64,000 bases of DNA, taken from contig NZ_CP053836.1 of NCBI RefSeq assembly GCF_013201825.1, positions 1,736,001-1,800,000 of the forward strand, in the 5' to 3' direction. The notes below the pieces were generated by a model that ran no database searches, had not been told where the DNA came from, and was given only the letters and a program-made list of their open reading frames with translations. Positions 1 to 8,018 of this stretch are shown here, one piece after another (within the stretch, counting starts at the first letter, position 1; each line of letters opens with the position of its first letter). The stretch comes from Halarcobacter ebronensis (GTDB lineage: Bacteria > Campylobacterota > Campylobacteria > Campylobacterales > Arcobacteraceae). The position numbers and the translations under genes were made by a program.

Positions 1-483
1 ATTTTTTGGCAATTATGGCTATTTTTGGCTCCAGGGCTTTATGACCATGAGAAAAAACTTGTAATTCCATTTGTATTCTTTGCAACACTTATGTTTTTAA
101 TAGGTGCTTCATTTGCATATTGGGTTGTTGTTCCTTTTGGATTTGATTTTCTTATCAACTTTGGTTCAGCTGTTGTAACAGTTCTTCCTAGTATTGGAAA
201 ATATGTGGGCTTTTTTACAAAACTTCTATTTGGTTTTGGAGTAGCTTTTGAGTTACCAGTTATTACATTTTTCTTGGCAAAAATTGGACTTGTTGATGAT
301 AAGATGTTAAAAGATTTCTTTAAATATGCAGTTGTTCTTATCTTTATATTAGCTGCACTTTTAACTCCACCTGATGTATTAACACAATTTTTAATGGCTG
401 GTCCACTAATCTTACTATATATAGTATCAATCTATATTGCAAAAATATTCAATCCAGCAGCACCTGTTGATGATGAAGAATAA
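1..483 (+). CDS. tatC: Sec-independent protein translocase TatC, 3' part
   Basis: C-terminal part of the multi-spanning TatC subunit, which recognises twin-arginine signal peptides of folded exported proteins in the inner membrane. The frame is open from base 1 and reads IFWQLWLFLAPGLYDHEKK, the conserved periplasmic-loop region of TatC ('FWQIWxFxAPGLYxxE'), so the gene is cut by the window edge rather than starting at the internal TTG at 25. Four hydrophobic segments follow, then a short acidic tail. It overlaps queA by about 10 bases; tatC-queA adjacency is known in Campylobacterota and suggests co-transcription. TatA/TatB lie outside the window if present. Confidence 0.95.
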   Translation: MFWQLWLFLAPGLYDHEKKLVIPFVFFATLMFLIGASFAYWVVVPFGFDFLINFGSAVVTVLPSIGKYVGFFTKLLFGFGVAFELPVITFFLAKIGLVDDKMLKDFFKYAVVLIFILAALLTPPDVLTQFLMAGPLILLYIVSIYIAKIFNPAAPVDDEE

Positions 484-1507
484 GGAACTAAACCCTCTAA
501 AGACTTCAAGCTATGATTACTCTTTACCAAAAGAGCTCATAGCAACCCATCCTGTATATCCAGCTGATAGTGCAAAACTTTTAGTCTATAATAGAGTAGA
601 AAATAAAATCACTCATACTACATTTAAAAATCTTCTTGATTTTATACCAAAAGATAGTTCTATTTTTTTAAATGACACAAAAGTTATAAAAGCAAGAATA
701 TTTGGAACAAAAGAGTCAGGGGGAAGAGTTGAACTATTGTTTAATAAACCTCTTTTTATGGATAGATATCTTGTAATGATAAGAGGAAAAGTAAAAGTCG
801 GTACAAAACTATTTTTTGAGTATGATTTAAGTGTAGAAGTTCTTGAAGTAAACGAAGATGGAAGTAGAGTTGTACACTTTTTTCAAAAAGATAAAAAGCT
901 TGATTTTCTATCACTTGTGGAGATTTTAAATAAAATTGGACATCTTCCTCTTCCTCCATATATGAATAGAGAAGATGAAGATAAAGATAATCAAGACTAT
1001 CAAACTCTTTTTGCAAAAAATTATGGAGCAGTTGCCGCACCAACTGCATCTTTACATTTTACTGAAGAGTTATTAGAGAAAATTAATCAAAATTTTCCTA
1101 TAAATTATCTAACTTTACATGTGGGAGCTGGTACTTTTAAACCTGTAGATGTGGATGAAATACTTTCACATCCAATGCATAGTGAATATTTTGAGATAGG
1201 AATTGAAGCAAAAAAAGCTTTAGATAAAGCAAAAAAAGTTTTGGCAGTTGGAACAACAGTTACAAGAACAATTGAATATTATGCAAGAACAAATAAAATT
1301 CAAGGTGAGTGTGATCTATTTTTAAATCCACTAAACAAGCCAATAAAAGTTGATTATTTGCTTACTAATTTTCACTTGCCAAAATCAACACTAATAATGC
1401 TTATTGCCTCATTTGTAGGATTAGAAAAGACTTTAGAAATCTATAATGAAGCCATTAAAGAGAGATATAGATTCTACTCTTATGGTGATGGAATGTTAAT
1501 TATATAA
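473..1507 (+). CDS. queA: tRNA preQ1(34) S-adenosylmethionine ribosyltransferase-isomerase QueA
   Basis: Transfers and isomerises the ribosyl group of SAM onto preQ1 at the wobble base of GUN-anticodon tRNAs, giving epoxyqueuosine. The protein begins PLKTSSYDYSLPKELIA, the standard QueA N-terminus, and carries the family signatures AAPTASLHFT, LHVGAGTFKPV and LLTNFHLPKSTLIML. About 344 residues, normal for the family. The start is uncertain: ATG at 470 or 473 inside the end of tatC are the closest to family N-termini; the TTG at 437 would add a tail not expected in the family. Translational coupling to tatC is likely. Confidence 0.93.
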   Translation: MKNKELNPLKTSSYDYSLPKELIATHPVYPADSAKLLVYNRVENKITHTTFKNLLDFIPKDSSIFLNDTKVIKARIFGTKESGGRVELLFNKPLFMDRYLVMIRGKVKVGTKLFFEYDLSVEVLEVNEDGSRVVHFFQKDKKLDFLSLVEILNKIGHLPLPPYMNREDEDKDNQDYQTLFAKNYGAVAAPTASLHFTEELLEKINQNFPINYLTLHVGAGTFKPVDVDEILSHPMHSEYFEIGIEAKKALDKAKKVLAVGTTVTRTIEYYARTNKIQGECDLFLNPLNKPIKVDYLLTNFHLPKSTLIMLIASFVGLEKTLEIYNEAIKERYRFYSYGDGMLII

Positions 1508-1519
1508 AAAGGAGATATT

Positions 1520-2257
1520 ATGCCATATTACGTACTATTTGATACAGAAACTACAGGAAATCAAGAGGAAGACAGAGTAATCCAGTTTGGAGCTATGGTA
1601 GTTGACCAAAAAGGAAATGTAGAAGCTTTTGATGAATTTTGTTCTACAGATGTTGAAATTAAGATTGAGGCAATGGAAGTTCATAATATCACTCCAAATT
1701 TGCTTGAAGGAAAATCAAAAGCTAATGAAACCTCTTTTTTTAAAAAATTAGAAGAGCTTAACTCACCAGAAAACTATCTAATTGCACATAATATAAGTTT
1801 TGATATGGCAATGATAGAAAAAGAGGGATTTGTAAATGCTTACCAAGTTATTGATACTTTAAGATGTGCAAAACATCTTTTTCCCCAAATGCCATACCAT
1901 AGACTTCAATATTTAAGATATGCTTTAGAGCTTTATAAAACTGAAGAGAAAGAGGCGGCAAAACATAATATAACTATTAAAGCCCATGATGCAATTGGTG
2001 ATGTACTTGTTATGAAACTCTTTTTATCAAAACTTGTTAGTAAATGTAGAGAGATCTATCCAGATTATAATCCAATGGAAAAACTTGTAACTTTAACCAA
2101 AACTCCTGTTTTTATTAAAACATTCAAATTTGGTAAATATAAAAATAGAGATATTGCAGAGGTTGCAAATGAGGATCCAGGTTATCTAAATTGGATGAGA
2201 ACAAATTTAGAGCTTGATGAAGATATGAAATATAGTTTAGATAAAGTTTTAGGTTAA
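1520..2257 (+). CDS. 3'-5' exonuclease of the DnaQ/ExoX type
   Basis: DEDDh-family 3'-5' exonuclease that should remove nucleotides from DNA ends using two metal ions. Motif Exo I is FDTETTG (residues 7-13), Exo II is AHNISFDMAMI near residue 93, and Exo III is HDAIGDV near residue 158, so all acidic ligands and the catalytic His are present. The last 45 residues (FKFGKYKNRDIAEVANEDPGYLNWM) resemble the C-terminal module of ExoX-like proteins. A clear ribosome site (AAAAGGAG) precedes the ATG. It follows queA by 12 bases and probably shares its transcript. Cytoplasmic; repair or mismatch-repair role is inferred from the family only. Confidence 0.85.
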   Translation: MPYYVLFDTETTGNQEEDRVIQFGAMVVDQKGNVEAFDEFCSTDVEIKIEAMEVHNITPNLLEGKSKANETSFFKKLEELNSPENYLIAHNISFDMAMIEKEGFVNAYQVIDTLRCAKHLFPQMPYHRLQYLRYALELYKTEEKEAAKHNITIKAHDAIGDVLVMKLFLSKLVSKCREIYPDYNPMEKLVTLTKTPVFIKTFKFGKYKNRDIAEVANEDPGYLNWMRTNLELDEDMKYSLDKVLG

Positions 2258-2322
2258 AATAAGTTACATAAAACTTTCATAAATATTATACTATAATTAC
2301 AAAAAAGTATTAAGGAATTGTT

Positions 2323-3660
2323 GTGAATAAATTTTCACGTTTAGGATTTATCTTCGCAGCAGCGGGATCTGCTGTTGGATTAGGTAATATTTGGAAGTTT
2401 CCATATATTACTGGTGAGTATGGTGGTGGAGCATTTGTTATTGTGTATCTGCTTTGTATTGTATTTATTGGACTTGTAGTTTTTATTGCTGAATCATATT
2501 TAGGACAAACTTCAGAAGCAAATGTGTCTTCAACTTTTGTAAAGCTCTCAAAAAGTAAAAATTCAAATTGGAAATATAGTGGTTTTATGGTATTTGGAGG
2601 TTTAATTATACTCTCTTTTTACTCTGTTGTATTAGGTTGGATTTTAAACTATATTTTTATCTCTTTTGCTTCATTGCCAGAGAGTAGTGAATTAGCAGGG
2701 AGCTACTTTAATAGCCTTGTTTCTGAAAAAATTGAATTACAAATCTTTTTCCATACTATTATTGCACTTATTACTATTTTTATAGTTTTAAGAGGAGTTA
2801 AAGAGGGAATTGAAAAGATAAATCTAATTTTAATGCCTCTTCTTGGTATAATCCTTTTTGGACTTTTAATATATGCAGTAAATTTAGATAGTTTCTCAAA
2901 GTCAGTGGAGTTTATGTTTAGTGCAAATTGGAATAAAATAGATGAGAATGCTCTTCTTGCAGCTCTTGGACAAGCATTTTTTACACTTTCTCTTGGAATA
3001 GGTACAATCATAACATATGCCGCTTCATTACCAAAAAATGAAAACTTTATAAAGTCATCTCTTTATGTTGCAATTGTTGATACGATTATAGCTATTATTG
3101 CTGGTCTTATAATTTTTGCTTTCCTTTTTGAAGCGGGAGCAGAAAGTAGTGCTGGACCAGGACTTGTTTTTATCTCACTACCTGTTATTTTTCAACAATG
3201 GGGCGTTTTAGGAAATATTATTGCTATTGCATTTTTTACTGCTCTTCTTTTTGCAGGAATAACTTCTGCTGTATCTATGATAGAGCCACCTTTAATGCTC
3301 TTTATAGAAAGATTTAATATGACAAGAAAAAAAGCTGTAGTAATTTGTGGTTCAATTTTCTACTCACTTGGTATTATTGCACTTTTATCAATGTCAAACT
3401 CATTTAAAGATTCACTTACATTTTTTGGAAAAAATGCCTTTGATTGGATGGACTTTTTAACATCATCAATTTCAATGCCAATTGCGGCAATTATGACTTG
3501 TATCTTTTTAGGATACTTTGTAGATAAAAATAAAATGAGGGATAAATTTACTCAACATGCACCTAAGATTGTATTTGATATTTGGTATTTTCTAGTTAAA
3601 TACCTAGTACCTTTTGCAATTGCTATACTCCTTCTTAATAAAATAGGAGTGATTAAATAA
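2323..3660 (+). CDS. Sodium-dependent transporter, NSS (SNF) family, copy 1
   Basis: Inner-membrane sodium symporter of the neurotransmitter:sodium symporter family, normally importing an amino acid or other small amine. The N-terminus carries the family hallmark AAAGSAVGLGNIWKFPY followed by GEYGGGAF (unwound TM1 and TM2 region). 445 residues with roughly 11 hydrophobic segments, as in bacterial NSS proteins. It starts at GTG with TAAGGA eight bases upstream. Its stop overlaps the start of a second NSS gene of identical length (TAATG), so both are translated together. Substrate cannot be told from sequence. Upstream 60 bases are AT-rich and could hold the promoter. Confidence 0.92.
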   Translation: MNKFSRLGFIFAAAGSAVGLGNIWKFPYITGEYGGGAFVIVYLLCIVFIGLVVFIAESYLGQTSEANVSSTFVKLSKSKNSNWKYSGFMVFGGLIILSFYSVVLGWILNYIFISFASLPESSELAGSYFNSLVSEKIELQIFFHTIIALITIFIVLRGVKEGIEKINLILMPLLGIILFGLLIYAVNLDSFSKSVEFMFSANWNKIDENALLAALGQAFFTLSLGIGTIITYAASLPKNENFIKSSLYVAIVDTIIAIIAGLIIFAFLFEAGAESSAGPGLVFISLPVIFQQWGVLGNIIAIAFFTALLFAGITSAVSMIEPPLMLFIERFNMTRKKAVVICGSIFYSLGIIALLSMSNSFKDSLTFFGKNAFDWMDFLTSSISMPIAAIMTCIFLGYFVDKNKMRDKFTQHAPKIVFDIWYFLVKYLVPFAIAILLLNKIGVIK

Positions 3661-4997
3661 TGAATAATTTTTCAAGAATTGGTTTTATACTTGCAGCTGC
3701 TGGTTCAGCTGTTGGATTAGGTAATATTTGGAAGTTTCCATATATTACTGGTGAGTATGGCGGTGGAGCTTTTGTTCTTATCTATTTAATTGCAGTTAGT
3801 CTAATTGGTCTTACAATTTTTATTGCTGAATCATATATAGGGAAAGAAGCAAGAGTTAATGCTGCAGATGCCTATCAAATAGTATCAAAAAGTAAAAATA
3901 GCTCATGGAAGTTTGCTGGGTTTCAAATTGTTACAGGTATTGTAATTCTCTCTTTCTATGCATTTATCATAGGTTGGATTTTAAACTATATTCTAATCTC
4001 TTTTACTGGTTTCCCTAATGATATACAAAAAGCAGAAAATCTATTTAATAACTTAGTTACAAAGGAAATTGGCAAGCAAATTTTATTTCATACAATAGTT
4101 ACTTTAACTGTTGCATATATTATTGTAAAAGGTGTTAAAGAGGGAATTGAGAAACTCAATCTTATTTTAATGCCACTACTTGGACTTATTTTATTTGGAC
4201 TTTTAATATACTCATTTACTCTTGATTCATTTTCAAAAGCTCTTGAGTTTATGTTTATGCCTAACTGGGATAAAGTTAATGAAAACTCTATCCTTGCAGC
4301 AGTTGGACAAGCATTTTTTACACTATCTTTAGGGATGGCTATTGTAATAACATATTCAGCATCAATGGATAAAAAAACAAATTTCGTAAAATCTTCTATT
4401 ATGGTTGCTGTTGTTGATACAGCTGTAGCACTTGTTGCTGGTATTATAATTTTTGCATTTTTATTTTCAGCTGGAGCTAAAAGTACAGCTGGTCCTGGAC
4501 TTGTATTTATCTCTCTTCCTTTAATCTTCTCTACATGGGGTATTTTTGGACAAATAGTTGGATGTGCCTTCTTTGTAGCTCTTCTTTTTGCTGGTATTAC
4601 TTCTGCTGTATCTTTGCTAGAGCCACCTTTGATGTATTTAATGGAGAGATATAAAGTAAGTAGAGTAAAAGGAACTATTCTTTGTAGCCTATTTTTCTAC
4701 ATTTTAGGGATTTTTGCTCTATTATCAATGAGTGAAGATTTTGGAAAATTTTTAACTTTCTTTGAAAAAAATCTATTTGATTGGTTAGATTATTTAACTT
4801 CATCAATTGCAATGCCGATTTCAGGTTTTATTACTTGTATCTTTTTAGGATATTTTGTTGATCAACAAGAGTTAGAAAAGAAGTTTACAATCCATATAAA
4901 CAAAATTGTATTTAAAATTTGGCTTGCTCTAATTAGATATATTGTTCCAATTGCAATTATAATACTATTTTTAAATAAATTAGGAATTATAAAATAG
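3660..4997 (+). CDS. Sodium-dependent transporter, NSS (SNF) family, copy 2
   Basis: Second NSS symporter, 445 residues, the same length as the preceding gene and colinear with it from the first residue (MNNFSRIGFILAAAGSAVGLG against MNKFSRLGFIFAAAGSAVGLG). The two share most membrane segments and differ mainly in loops, so this is a tandem duplication that has diverged. Start ATG overlaps the upstream stop by one base. A bidirectional hairpin follows the stop. Whether the two act as separate transporters of different specificity or together is unknown. Confidence 0.92.
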   Translation: MNNFSRIGFILAAAGSAVGLGNIWKFPYITGEYGGGAFVLIYLIAVSLIGLTIFIAESYIGKEARVNAADAYQIVSKSKNSSWKFAGFQIVTGIVILSFYAFIIGWILNYILISFTGFPNDIQKAENLFNNLVTKEIGKQILFHTIVTLTVAYIIVKGVKEGIEKLNLILMPLLGLILFGLLIYSFTLDSFSKALEFMFMPNWDKVNENSILAAVGQAFFTLSLGMAIVITYSASMDKKTNFVKSSIMVAVVDTAVALVAGIIIFAFLFSAGAKSTAGPGLVFISLPLIFSTWGIFGQIVGCAFFVALLFAGITSAVSLLEPPLMYLMERYKVSRVKGTILCSLFFYILGIFALLSMSEDFGKFLTFFEKNLFDWLDYLTSSIAMPISGFITCIFLGYFVDQQELEKKFTIHINKIVFKIWLALIRYIVPIAIIILFLNKLGIIK

Positions 4998-4998
4998 A

Positions 4999-5024
4999 AA
5001 AAGTAGGTTTAACCTACTTCTTTC
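4999..5024. terminator. Bidirectional rho-independent terminator
   Basis: Perfect inverted repeat AAGTAGGTT-T-AACCTACTT at 5001-5019 between convergent genes, with A/T runs on both sides. It would end the NSS transporter transcript on the plus strand and the helicase transcript on the minus strand, where the T-rich tail is stronger. It overlaps the last codons of the helicase. Confidence 0.75.
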
Positions 5025-6288
5025 TAAAGTTTCTATTTGCATCTCTTTTTGTAGTTTTCTTTGATTTTGGAGGCTCTTTTTTTACAGGAGTTTTTTTACC
5101 CTTTATTTCACTAAGTTTCTTTTTAGCTTGAGCTTTTTGTCTTGGTTGTCTATCTTTTAATGGGAATTCATCATGAACCAATCTTTTTACATTTAGTCTT
5201 AAATCTCTCTCAATTTTTGTAAACCTATTATAATCCTCAGTAGTTAAAATAGTAATAACCTCACCTCTGTTCCCTGCTCTTCCTGTTCTCCCAGTTCTGT
5301 GCGTAAAATCGTCTGTTGTTTCAGGTAAAGAGTAGTTTATAACCAAAGGGAGTTTTTCTATGTCAAGCCCTCTTCCAGCAATATCTGTAGCAATTAAGAC
5401 TTGAACTTTTTTATTCTTAAAATCTTTAATTGATTGAACTCTTTGTTTATATTCAATTCCACCATGAATAGCAGCAGCTTTTATTTTAAACTGTCCAAAA
5501 TACTCAATTGCAGAATCAACACTATCTTTTTTGTTTACAAAAAGAAGTATTTGTTCATATCCAGATTCAAGGATAAGTTTTGCAACTAGCTCTTTTTTCT
5601 TCGTTTTATCAATTTTATATGCAAAATGCTCTATTAGATGAACAGTGTCTCTTCTATCATGAACTTGTACAGTAACAGGATCTTTTAAAAACTCTTTTGC
5701 AAGTTTGTTTATATTTTGAGAAATTGTTGCCGAACACATAACCATTTGTCTATAAGGAGAGCATAAAGATAATACCTTTTCTATCTCTTCAATAAAACCC
5801 ATCTCAAGCATAGTATCAGCTTCATCTAAAACTATAAAATTTACTGATTCTAAGTTTATAAACCCTTCACCTACTAAATCCAATAATCTCCCTGTTGTTG
5901 CTACAACAATATCAACTCCAGAAGATAAAACTTGAATCTGTTTAGTTCTACTTGTTCCACCAATTACTTTTGTATGTTTTAGTTTTAAAAATTCTCCTAA
6001 ATCTGCAAGTGTTTTAGATACTTGTTCAGCCAACTCTCTAGTTGGAACTAAAATAAGCCCTCTTAAAACTCTATTTTTATAATTTAGATTTGAATTTATC
6101 TTTTTTATCATTGGCAGAATATAAGCTGCTGTTTTCCCTGTACCAGATTTTGAGGCTGCTACTACATCTATACCTTTGTCAATAATTGGTATAACTTTTT
6201 TTTGAACTTTTGTAGGAGAATCATACCCTTGCTTTTCAATAGCTTTTAGTATTAATTCGTTTAGGTTAAATTCACTAAATTTATTTAT
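5014..6288 (-). CDS. DEAD-box ATP-dependent RNA helicase with candidate ATA start
   Basis: RNA helicase for ribosome assembly or mRNA turnover. The frame contains all core motifs: Q-motif region (SPTKVQ), motif I ASKSGTGKT, Ia PTRELAEQ, II LDEADTM, III CSATIS, and VI HRTGRTGRAG, plus a lysine-rich tail. The first ATG at 6111 lies after motif I and would remove the ATP-binding site. The frame stays open to a TAA just upstream of 6288 and has no ATG, GTG or TTG there. An ATA at 6288-6286 sits six bases after AAAGGA and is followed by Asn-Lys-Phe-Ser, as expected for such an N-terminus. I therefore place the start at ATA. A sequencing error or a loss of the start are alternatives. The upstream small gene ends 11 bases before it, so coupling is possible. 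Confidence 0.82.
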   Translation of the reverse strand: MNKFSEFNLNELILKAIEKQGYDSPTKVQKKVIPIIDKGIDVVAASKSGTGKTAAYILPMIKKINSNLNYKNRVLRGLILVPTRELAEQVSKTLADLGEFLKLKHTKVIGGTSRTKQIQVLSSGVDIVVATTGRLLDLVGEGFINLESVNFIVLDEADTMLEMGFIEEIEKVLSLCSPYRQMVMCSATISQNINKLAKEFLKDPVTVQVHDRRDTVHLIEHFAYKIDKTKKKELVAKLILESGYEQILLFVNKKDSVDSAIEYFGQFKIKAAAIHGGIEYKQRVQSIKDFKNKKVQVLIATDIAGRGLDIEKLPLVINYSLPETTDDFTHRTGRTGRAGNRGEVITILTTEDYNRFTKIERDLRLNVKRLVHDEFPLKDRQPRQKAQAKKKLSEIKGKKTPVKKEPPKSKKTTKRDANRNFRKK

Positions 6289-6299
6289 CTTTTATCCTT

Positions 6300-6626
6300 T
6301 TAAAATGAGCTAGACATAATCTCGTCATCTAAGTATTCATCAATTTTTTTTACTAAATCTTCATAAGAGATTTTACCATCTTTGTTAAATAGAACTATCT
6401 CTTCACCAAAATCATTTTTTATGAAGTGCTCTTTTTCAATAACCTTTTCATATAATCTTCTAATATCTGTTGGAGAGTCTAAATCATTGTACAAAAACCA
6501 ATTTGCAGTTGTATTTTCATATCTTATTAGACCATAAGTATTCTCTTTATTGACATAGTCTTGAATTGTACCATTTTCAAAAATAGCACCAACAACCATA
6601 TCACTATCATTTAAAATCATTTCCAT
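6300..6626 (-). CDS. Conserved-looking hypothetical protein, 108 aa
   Basis: Acidic soluble protein that I do not recognise. No signal peptide or membrane segment. The C-terminal part (FNKDGKISYEDLVKKID, about residues 80-97) resembles the second half of an EF-hand calcium loop and helix, but a full DxDxDG loop is not present, so this is only a resemblance. It lies directly upstream of the DEAD-box helicase on the same strand with 11 bases between, suggesting one transcript. The ATG start is the first Met; MEMIL offers an alternative Met two codons on. Confidence 0.6.
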   Translation of the reverse strand: MEMILNDSDMVVGAIFENGTIQDYVNKENTYGLIRYENTTANWFLYNDLDSPTDIRRLYEKVIEKEHFIKNDFGEEIVLFNKDGKISYEDLVKKIDEYLDDEIMSSSF

Positions 6627-6657
6627 TAAAAAGCACCTTGATTTATTATATCAATGC

Positions 6658-6681
6658 AATAATAACAAGATTTTCATTAAA
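6658..6681 (+). repeat. 24-bp direct repeat, copy 1, upstream of the first coiled-coil gene
   Basis: The 24 bases here are identical to 7372-7395 (core AACAAGATTTTCATTAAA). Each copy sits about 88-89 bases before the start codon of one of two related genes (6770 and 7485). Conserved position as well as sequence suggests a shared regulatory site or promoter part rather than random similarity. It contains no clear inverted symmetry. Confidence 0.7.
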
Positions 6682-6769
6682 TCAAATGAAGTCTATATTT
6701 AATACTTATCATTTATATTTATAAAAGCTTTGTAGTGCTAGTATCTTTTTATCTACTAAAGGAGTCTCC

Positions 6770-7318
6770 ATGGCAATGACTATTGATGAAACTTCAAACC
6801 AAAATAAGAATCTTTCTAGCTCTACACAAAATGAGACAACAAAAAACAATAGCTCTTTTTTAAATGATTTAGAAAATACATTAAGAGATAAAATAAAAGA
6901 TGAAAATGGTGTACAAGAGCAGATAAATGGCAATAATGAACTAATTAACATTATGAAAAATGAGATTGAAGAGTTATCAAAAGATAGAGCCTATAAAGTA
7001 CCTCAAGAAAAAATTGACCAAATTTTACAAAAAATTAAAAGTAGTATTCAAAACAGTATAAGAAATGAGTTCTCAAGCTTCACAAACAGTAGTAGCACTG
7101 CTCAAGATATTCAAAAAAGAGTTGAAGAATTTAATGAAAAAATATCAAATATTGAACCATCAAACTATTTACAACTGCAAGATGAACTCTACTCTATTTT
7201 AAATGATAGTATGGACTTGTTATATAATTTAAATAGAAATAGCAAAAATAAAAGTAGTCTAAATAGCTACAGTAGTTATAACAGAGCTTTTTTTGAAGCC
7301 CAACTAGGAAAGTATTAG
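6770..7318 (+). CDS. Asn/Ser-rich coiled-coil protein of unknown function, 182 aa
   Basis: Not recognised. Hydrophilic protein without signal peptide or membrane segment: a disordered Asn/Ser/Thr-rich N-terminus (residues 1-30), helical heptad-like stretches (about 30-60 and 75-155), then a Ser/Tyr-rich tail (NSYSSYNRAF). The central segment EKIDQILQKIKSSIQ matches EKLNEIIDQIKKNLE of the gene at 7485, and the C-terminal DELYSILNDSMDLL region matches DKLKDIFKLSQELV, so the two are probably diverged paralogues. Strong ribosome site AAAGGAG before the ATG. A disordered polar N-terminus is typical of flagellar type III export substrates, but that is a guess. Confidence 0.65.
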   Translation: MAMTIDETSNQNKNLSSSTQNETTKNNSSFLNDLENTLRDKIKDENGVQEQINGNNELINIMKNEIEELSKDRAYKVPQEKIDQILQKIKSSIQNSIRNEFSSFTNSSSTAQDIQKRVEEFNEKISNIEPSNYLQLQDELYSILNDSMDLLYNLNRNSKNKSSLNSYSSYNRAFFEAQLGKY

Positions 7319-7333
7319 GGTTTTAAAGTGTTC

Positions 7334-7360
7334 AATAATCTTTTATGATAGATTATTTTG
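7334..7360 (+). terminator. Weak AT-rich hairpin after the first coiled-coil gene
   Basis: AATAATC (7334-7340) and GATTATT (7351-7357) form a seven-pair stem with a ten-base loop, followed by TTG. It could attenuate read-through into the second coiled-coil gene. With only A/T-rich pairs it is a weak candidate. Confidence 0.3.
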
Positions 7361-7371
7361 ATGAAGTTAAA

Positions 7372-7395
7372 AATAATAACAAGATTTTCATTAAA
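7372..7395 (+). repeat. 24-bp direct repeat, copy 2, upstream of the second coiled-coil gene
   Basis: Identical over 24 bases to 6658-6681 and at the same distance from the following start codon. The surrounding sequence differs, so the conservation is local to this element. Confidence 0.7.
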
Positions 7396-7484
7396 GCTTA
7401 AAAGGGTTTATAAAATGGCACATCTTTAAACTTTTTAAAAGTTATTTGTGTTAATATTAAGATATTCTACATAAAGGGGAGTTT

Positions 7485-8000
7485 ATGGAAATATCTAACA
7501 ATAAAATGATAAATCAAAATTACGAGATGATAAATAATAATAAAAGTGAATCAGAACAAAAAGACGCTTCTTTTGCAGAAGCACTAAAGGAAAGTCAAAA
7601 GAATAGTTCAAATAATGTAAACACTAAAAAAGAAGAAAGTCCTGTTGAACAAATGCTTAAAGAAATAAAAAAAATTATAAATTCAGGTATAAATGAAATT
7701 ACAGAAGAGAAGCTGAATGAAATTATAGATCAAATAAAAAAGAATCTTGAAAAAGCTAGTAAAAGAAACTTCTCAGCAGATAAAATGCAAGAACTTTTCA
7801 AAGAGTTGCAAAATTTAATAAAAGATATAACAAATAATATGAGTGGAACTATTTTTGATAAAGCAAAGATTGAAGATAAACTGAAAGATATTTTTAAACT
7901 AAGTCAAGAATTAGTTGAAGAATCAAAAAGTTTATTGGATTATGGAAAAAATTCTATAGGTATGGAATTACAAAAATACCAAAATATCAAAATAAATTAA
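7485..8000 (+). CDS. Lys/Asn-rich coiled-coil protein of unknown function, 171 aa
   Basis: Not recognised. Soluble, highly charged, no signal peptide. An N-terminal polar segment includes DASFAEALKESQK (about residues 28-40), a pattern also seen near N-termini of flagellar hook-associated regulators, then three amphipathic helices to the end. It resembles the 182-aa protein at 6770 in its middle and C-terminal thirds. Good ribosome site AAAGGGGAG. Eighteen bases separate its stop from the MltC-type transglycosylase, which may be co-transcribed. Confidence 0.65.
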   Translation: MEISNNKMINQNYEMINNNKSESEQKDASFAEALKESQKNSSNNVNTKKEESPVEQMLKEIKKIINSGINEITEEKLNEIIDQIKKNLEKASKRNFSADKMQELFKELQNLIKDITNNMSGTIFDKAKIEDKLKDIFKLSQELVEESKSLLDYGKNSIGMELQKYQNIKIN

Positions 8001-8018
8001 ATGAAGTTCTAAAATATT

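Noticed and set aside
756-1049. Minus-strand ORF within queA
   Set aside because: Leu/His-rich antisense shadow of a conserved gene; no ribosome site or family resemblance.
5014-6288. Helicase as a truncated pseudogene or frameshift
   Set aside because: All helicase motifs are in one continuous frame from 6288; only the start codon is unusual.
7413-7435. TGGCAC at 7416 as a sigma-54 -24 element
   Set aside because: The -12 GC dinucleotide at the required spacing is missing (A/T instead).
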